Assembly (NCBI GenBank): GCA_964511635.1
Contig: CAZEGC010000002.1
Span: 1 to 42,400 of the forward strand
Direction of reading: 5' to 3'
Length of the DNA: 42,400 bases
DNA from: CAZEGC01 sp964511635
GTDB lineage: Bacteria > Patescibacteriota > Saccharimonadia > Saccharimonadales > Saccharimonadaceae
In this document: one piece after another, positions 39,258 through 42,400 of the stretch
Numbering within the stretch: position 1 is the stretch's first letter
How the letters are laid out: every line of letters starts with the position of its first letter
Notes under the pieces: generated by a model
Told to the model about the DNA's origin: nothing
What the model saw: only the letters and a program-made list of their open reading frames with translations
The model's database searches: none
Program-made: the position numbers and the translations under genes

Positions 39258-40418
39258 ATGATTGATAGAAAACGACTTCTTGGATGTGCCTCGCGTTATG
39301 GTACGCCAGTTTTTGTATACTCGCGTGATGATCTAGCCGAGCGTGCTAGTATTTTAAAAAACCTAGACCTCCCGTTCGGTTTAATTCCACGCTACGCGGC
39401 TAAGGCTAATATACACCATGAAATTATAAAATTATTCAACGAAGTAGGGCTGCATTTTGATGCCAGCAGTAGCTACGAGGCTGTGGAATTAATGGAAAAA
39501 GGGGTTGCCGGGGAAAGGATTAGTCTATCTAGTCAACAGCCAGCACACAACCTAGAAGAGCTTCTAGCTAGCAATGTGAAATTCGTTGCTACATCATTAC
39601 ACCAGTTAGAGCTGTTTATTGCCAGTGGTGCGCGACCTGGTAGTGTTGGGCTTCGCGTAAATCCCGGCCTGGGTGCAGGGCATAATAACCGCACTACAAC
39701 TGGCGGTGCAAATTCTAGTTTTGGTCTGTGGAACGCCTACGTACCGCAGGCGCTAAGGATGGCTGGTGATAACGGCGTAGCGATTGATCGATTGCATGTT
39801 CACATTGGCTCCGGTGCTGACCCAAAGATGTGGGGCGAAGTAATTCGTACGGCGCTAGACATTGCGCGCGACATGCCAGATGTAGCTTCGCTCAACATCG
39901 GGGGTGGATATAAGATACATCGATTCAGTGACGAGCAGGAAGCAGATATGCAGGAAATTGCTCGCGAATTTTCAGGCGCACTAGAGGAATTTGCTAGTGA
40001 TACCGGCAGGAAGCTTCAACTAGAGATTGAGCCCGGCACCTGGCTGGTGGCGCATGGCGGAGTTTTGCTTGCAAGTATTGTTGACATTGTTGACACCGGC
40101 CCAGATGGGCACACGTTCTTGAGGCTAAATACAGGCATGAACGACATCATCCGCCCCAGTATGTATGGTGCTCAGCATAGGATAGAGGTTTTAAATGATT
40201 CTAGCGACGTGGCAAACTACGTGGTTGTCGGACATAACTGTGAAACGGGTGATATTTTAACGCCTGCGGCAGGGGATCCAGAATTAATTGCGCCTCGTAG
40301 GTTAAATAAAGCCGAGATAGGTGATACGGTAGTAATATATGACGCTGGCGCATATTGTGCTAGCTTTTCGGCCAAAGGTTATAACTCTTTCCCGAGTGCT
40401 ACAGAAGTCATTGTGTAG
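39258..40418 (+). CDS. lysA: PLP-dependent decarboxylase, diaminopimelate-decarboxylase-like
   Basis: 386 residues, fold III (alanine-racemase-like barrel) of the group IV decarboxylases. Lys49 in YAAKANIHHE forms the PLP Schiff base. HVHIGSG, LNIGGGYKI, and EPGTWLVAHGG (phosphate and PLP binding) follow. GHNCETGD carries the catalytic Cys, and the C-terminal DAGAYCASFSAKGYNSFP is shared with DAP decarboxylase. EPGT replaces the usual EPGR, so the substrate may differ from meso-DAP. No other lysine or DAP gene is in the window. The promoter ends seven bases before the ATG. Confidence 0.8.
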   Translation: MIDRKRLLGCASRYGTPVFVYSRDDLAERASILKNLDLPFGLIPRYAAKANIHHEIIKLFNEVGLHFDASSSYEAVELMEKGVAGERISLSSQQPAHNLEELLASNVKFVATSLHQLELFIASGARPGSVGLRVNPGLGAGHNNRTTTGGANSSFGLWNAYVPQALRMAGDNGVAIDRLHVHIGSGADPKMWGEVIRTALDIARDMPDVASLNIGGGYKIHRFSDEQEADMQEIAREFSGALEEFASDTGRKLQLEIEPGTWLVAHGGVLLASIVDIVDTGPDGHTFLRLNTGMNDIIRPSMYGAQHRIEVLNDSSDVANYVVVGHNCETGDILTPAAGDPELIAPRRLNKAEIGDTVVIYDAGAYCASFSAKGYNSFPSATEVIV

Positions 40419-40489
40419 TAAAAAATTTAACAACCTCGATTTTTACCAAGTGATATAGTGATGGCACAACGTAAAAAAGGGGGATTAAA

Positions 40490-40876
40490 GTGAGATTTAT
40501 ACCAAGGAGCGTACATACGATTATCGGCCTGGTTGTCGGGGTAGCGCTAATCTTTGCGCCAGGAATATTCGGCTTTCGTGACGTGGGCGGGGCAGCAGTC
40601 ACGGTGCCGGTAGTAATTGGAATATTCATTATCATTAGTGAATTAATTGCGTCTAGTAAGTACAGCTTAGTGAACCTAGTGCCTATGCGCGTTCATATTA
40701 TGATTGATTATGCGACGGGACTTTTACTGGCACTTTCGCCGTGGCTATTCCAGTTTGCGGACGAGCCAGCCAATGCCTGGGTGCCACACGTCGTAGTCGG
40801 ACTGCTAATAATTGCATATGCGCTGATGACTAACCCTGACTCCGAAACAGGTGATGCGCCAGAACTAGCCAGCTAA
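40490..40876 (+). CDS. SPW-repeat-type small membrane protein
   Basis: 128 residues with four membrane helices in two similar halves: HTIIGLVVGVALIFAPGIFGF and HIMIDYATGLLLALSPWLFQF. The SPW motif in the second half points to the SPW family. Function unknown. GTG start, with AAGGGGG seven bases upstream; TG-A-TATAGT at 40451-40459 may be the promoter. Confidence 0.75.
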   Translation: MRFIPRSVHTIIGLVVGVALIFAPGIFGFRDVGGAAVTVPVVIGIFIIISELIASSKYSLVNLVPMRVHIMIDYATGLLLALSPWLFQFADEPANAWVPHVVVGLLIIAYALMTNPDSETGDAPELAS

Positions 40877-40892
40877 ATTTAACTTGCGGCTA

Positions 40893-40901
40893 TGATAAGA
40901 T
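40893..40901 (+). promoter_or_regulatory. Extended -10 promoter of SpoU gene
   Basis: TG-A-TAAGAT, ending 8 bases before ATG 40910. A GAGGAGG directly abuts the ATG, too close for a normal ribosome binding site. Confidence 0.45.
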
Positions 40902-40909
40902 GAGGAGGT

Positions 40910-41698
40910 ATGAAGCGGATTACCTCCTCTCAGAATTTATTGTTCAAAGAACTAAAACAGTTGTCATCTAAATCAGCCGCTAGACGAAAAGCGGGACGAA
41001 CCTTGCTGGAAGGTGTGCATGCGACTTTAATGTATCTGGATAATGGGCTCCTGCCGCGTAGCTGTATAACTAGTGAAGGTTCACTCAGTAGCAGTGAAGT
41101 CAATCAGATTATTCTGCGTTGCCAGGCAAATGATATTCACGTAATAGTATTAGATGAGCGACTATATAGATCAATCAGCACGCTTGATAGCGGGGTGGGG
41201 CTGATGTTCGTTATCGATGTGCCTGTACCTAGTCTTAAAGGGCCAGTAGCTACCAGCAGCGTTCTACTGGATAGACTGCAGGACCCAGGTAACCTAGGTA
41301 CTATGCTAAGGTCAGCAGCTGCTGCTGGTATAAAACAAATTTATTGTTCACCAGGAACTACGAGCGCCTGGTCACCGAAAGTGCTGAGGGCTGGGCAGGG
41401 GGCACATTTTGATTTAGAAATCTATGAAAACATAGATTTACTAGACTTAGTAAAAACAAGCCAAGTGCCGGTAGCTGTCACTAGTTCCCATGCTACGGAC
41501 AGTATTTATCAAGCCGACCTAAGTAGACCGCTAGCGTGGATATTTGGTAGCGAAGGGGAGGGCGTTAGGACTGATTTGACTAGGCACGCAGGCCTAGTTG
41601 TCAAGATTCCGCACGAACAATCTATAGAATCACTAAACGTTTCAATCGCTGCGGCCATTTGCATGTTTGAGCATCGTCGTCAGCTAATAGAGTTATAA
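40910..41698 (+). CDS. SpoU-family RNA 2'-O-methyltransferase
   Basis: 262 residues. The N-terminal SpoU substrate-binding part (SSKSAARRKAGRTLLEG) leads to the SPOUT knotted domain: LLDRLQDPGNLGTMLRSAAAAGI (motif 1), WIFGSEGEGV (motif 2) and IPHEQSIESLNVSIAAAI (motif 3). It methylates a ribose in rRNA or tRNA; RlmB, TsnR or YsgA type cannot be told apart here. Confidence 0.9.
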   Translation: MKRITSSQNLLFKELKQLSSKSAARRKAGRTLLEGVHATLMYLDNGLLPRSCITSEGSLSSSEVNQIILRCQANDIHVIVLDERLYRSISTLDSGVGLMFVIDVPVPSLKGPVATSSVLLDRLQDPGNLGTMLRSAAAAGIKQIYCSPGTTSAWSPKVLRAGQGAHFDLEIYENIDLLDLVKTSQVPVAVTSSHATDSIYQADLSRPLAWIFGSEGEGVRTDLTRHAGLVVKIPHEQSIESLNVSIAAAICMFEHRRQLIEL

Positions 41699-41712
41699 CA
41701 GAGCCTCTCCCG

Positions 41713-41720
41713 TGTAGTAT
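41713..41720 (+). promoter_or_regulatory. Possible promoter of rnhA
   Basis: TG directly followed by TAGTAT, ending 10 bases before ATG 41731. It overlaps the in-frame ATG at 41719, which argues for the later start. Confidence 0.4.
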
Positions 41721-41730
41721 GATTGAAAGT

Positions 41731-42144
41731 ATGAACACATATTTTACAGACGGCAGTTGTAGTCCTAACCCAGGACCTGGTGGTTTTGCGGTGATTTTAC
41801 ATGACAAGCCGGTTGTACTAGGTCACGAGCTAGCGTCTACAAATATTCGCATGGAAGGCAAGGCACTAATTGCAGCAATGGAGCATTCAGGCGGTGAGAA
41901 GTGTGAAATTCATACTGATAGCGAATTTTGGATAAACGTAATTACTAAATGGGCGCCGGGCTGGCAGGCAAAAGGCTGGAAGAAAAAGGGCGGCGAAATT
42001 AAAAACCTCGATCTCGTAAAAGAAGCGCTGGAATTATATCAACAGTCAAATGCTAAGCTTGTCTGGGTACGCGGCCATAGTGAAATTCCAGGTAACGAGT
42101 TGGCCGACGAGTGGGCCAATAAAGCACGTCAAGAAAGATTGTAA
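41731..42144 (+). CDS. rnhA: Ribonuclease HI
   Basis: Removes RNA from RNA-DNA hybrids. From ATG 41731 the protein is 137 residues. The catalytic set is complete: Asp7 (TDGSCSPNPGPGG), Glu42 (IRMEGKALIAAME), Asp63 (HTDSEFWIN) and Asp126 (GNELADEWA), with His116 in the flexible loop VRGHSEIPGN. The basic handle region KWAPGWQAKGWKKKGGE is present. The later start removes four residues (MIES) and matches the family, which begins a few residues before the first Asp. Confidence 0.93.
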   Translation: MNTYFTDGSCSPNPGPGGFAVILHDKPVVLGHELASTNIRMEGKALIAAMEHSGGEKCEIHTDSEFWINVITKWAPGWQAKGWKKKGGEIKNLDLVKEALELYQQSNAKLVWVRGHSEIPGNELADEWANKARQERL

Positions 42145-42205
42145 GCTTTTTCACTACGTGATGCTGGGTTTATAGCTACAATGAATCCAAACAAGGGAGA
42201 ACAAC

Positions 42206-42400
42206 GTGAGCGAAGCAGCAGACTTTTCGGGTTTAAGGGCGATATTTTTCAATGGAACACTGAAAAAAGGTGGAACGCTTAGTCACACTGATGGCCTGAT
42301 TAACGCTAGTAAAAATTTGATGGAAAAAAATGGTGTTCAAACTGAAGTGATTCGCGTGCTTGACACTAAAATTGCTATCGGTATGCAGCCTGACATGCGT
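42206..42400 (+). CDS. NAD(P)H-dependent flavodoxin-fold reductase, 5' part only
   Basis: The first 65 codons before the window ends. GTG start with AAGGGAG seven bases upstream. LRAIFFNGTLKKGGTLSHTDGLI is the start of a flavodoxin-like FMN-binding fold, and GVQTEVIRVLDTKI the second strand; this matches NADPH-dependent FMN reductase/flavodoxin family proteins. TACAAT at 42177-42182 may be the -10. Confidence 0.65.
   Translation, partial: MSEAADFSGLRAIFFNGTLKKGGTLSHTDGLINASKNLMEKNGVQTEVIRVLDTKIAIGMQPDMR

Noticed and set aside
1..42400. CRISPR arrays, insertion sequences, prophage genes, rRNA or tRNA genes
   Set aside because: None were seen on reading both strands: no regular repeats with spacers, no transposase or integrase frames, no tRNA-like cloverleafs that I could support.

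Overview
The window reads as a chromosomal stretch of a small-genome Patescibacteria (CPR) bacterium, most likely Candidatus Saccharibacteria (TM7). This is inferred from gene content, not from a marker phylogeny. The clues are tightly packed housekeeping genes, type IV pilin-like proteins, a frr-uppS-rseP-proS block without cdsA or dxr, a prolyl-tRNA synthetase without its editing insertion, a short HPF, and a MurD-MurL pair. TGA acts as a normal stop, so the recoded Gracilibacteria/Absconditabacteria are unlikely. One assembly gap of 100 N (21410-21509) cuts prfB.

Layout. 1-335: a strong promoter, a candidate small structured RNA with terminator, and a perfect palindrome. 336-1490: a pilin-like protein with an FGE/C-type-lectin-like C-terminus. 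1554-5943: frr, uppS, rseP, a CPBP protease and proS. 6036-8715: greA, lysS and an FMN reductase. 8906-10920: a MacB-type ABC exporter. 11057-12899: a second pilin-like protein and serS. 12892-14235 (minus): a glycosyltransferase-like protein. 14340-21317: hpf, secA, an M16 protease, murD and murL. 21337-22277: prfB with the gap. 22278-22763: no gene, but a predicted pseudoknotted RNA. 22764-27501: ftsE, ftsX, a PcsB-like CHAP hydrolase, a CtpA-type protease and a receiver protein. 27620-30809: an unknown protein from a near-consensus promoter, then minus-strand rpmA, a small G+C-rich gene and a Trm11-like methyltransferase. 30931-36261: an LPG-synthase-TM-type membrane protein, xseA, xseB, a membrane-anchored methyltransferase, an anchored protein, a histidine kinase, a receiver and recO. 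36340-37053 (minus): a G+C-rich TPR-like gene. 37150-42400: glyS, an unknown protein, a lysA-like decarboxylase, an SPW-type membrane protein, a SpoU methyltransferase, rnhA and the start of a flavodoxin-fold reductase.

How the genes work together. Three themes stand out. Envelope growth and division: UppS, MurD/MurL, FtsEX with a secreted CHAP hydrolase, CtpA, SecA and RseP. Surface display: two prepilin-like proteins, one carrying a ligand-binding-type fold that resembles targets of diversity-generating retroelements. Translation and repair: Frr, RF2, five aminoacyl-tRNA synthetase or ribosome-associated genes, ExoVII, RecO and RNase HI.

The most general signal is promoter architecture. 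At many genes an extended -10 element (TG-N-TATAAT type) ends only 6-10 bases before the ATG, which predicts leaderless mRNAs. Genes with longer leaders or inside operons more often carry Shine-Dalgarno sequences.
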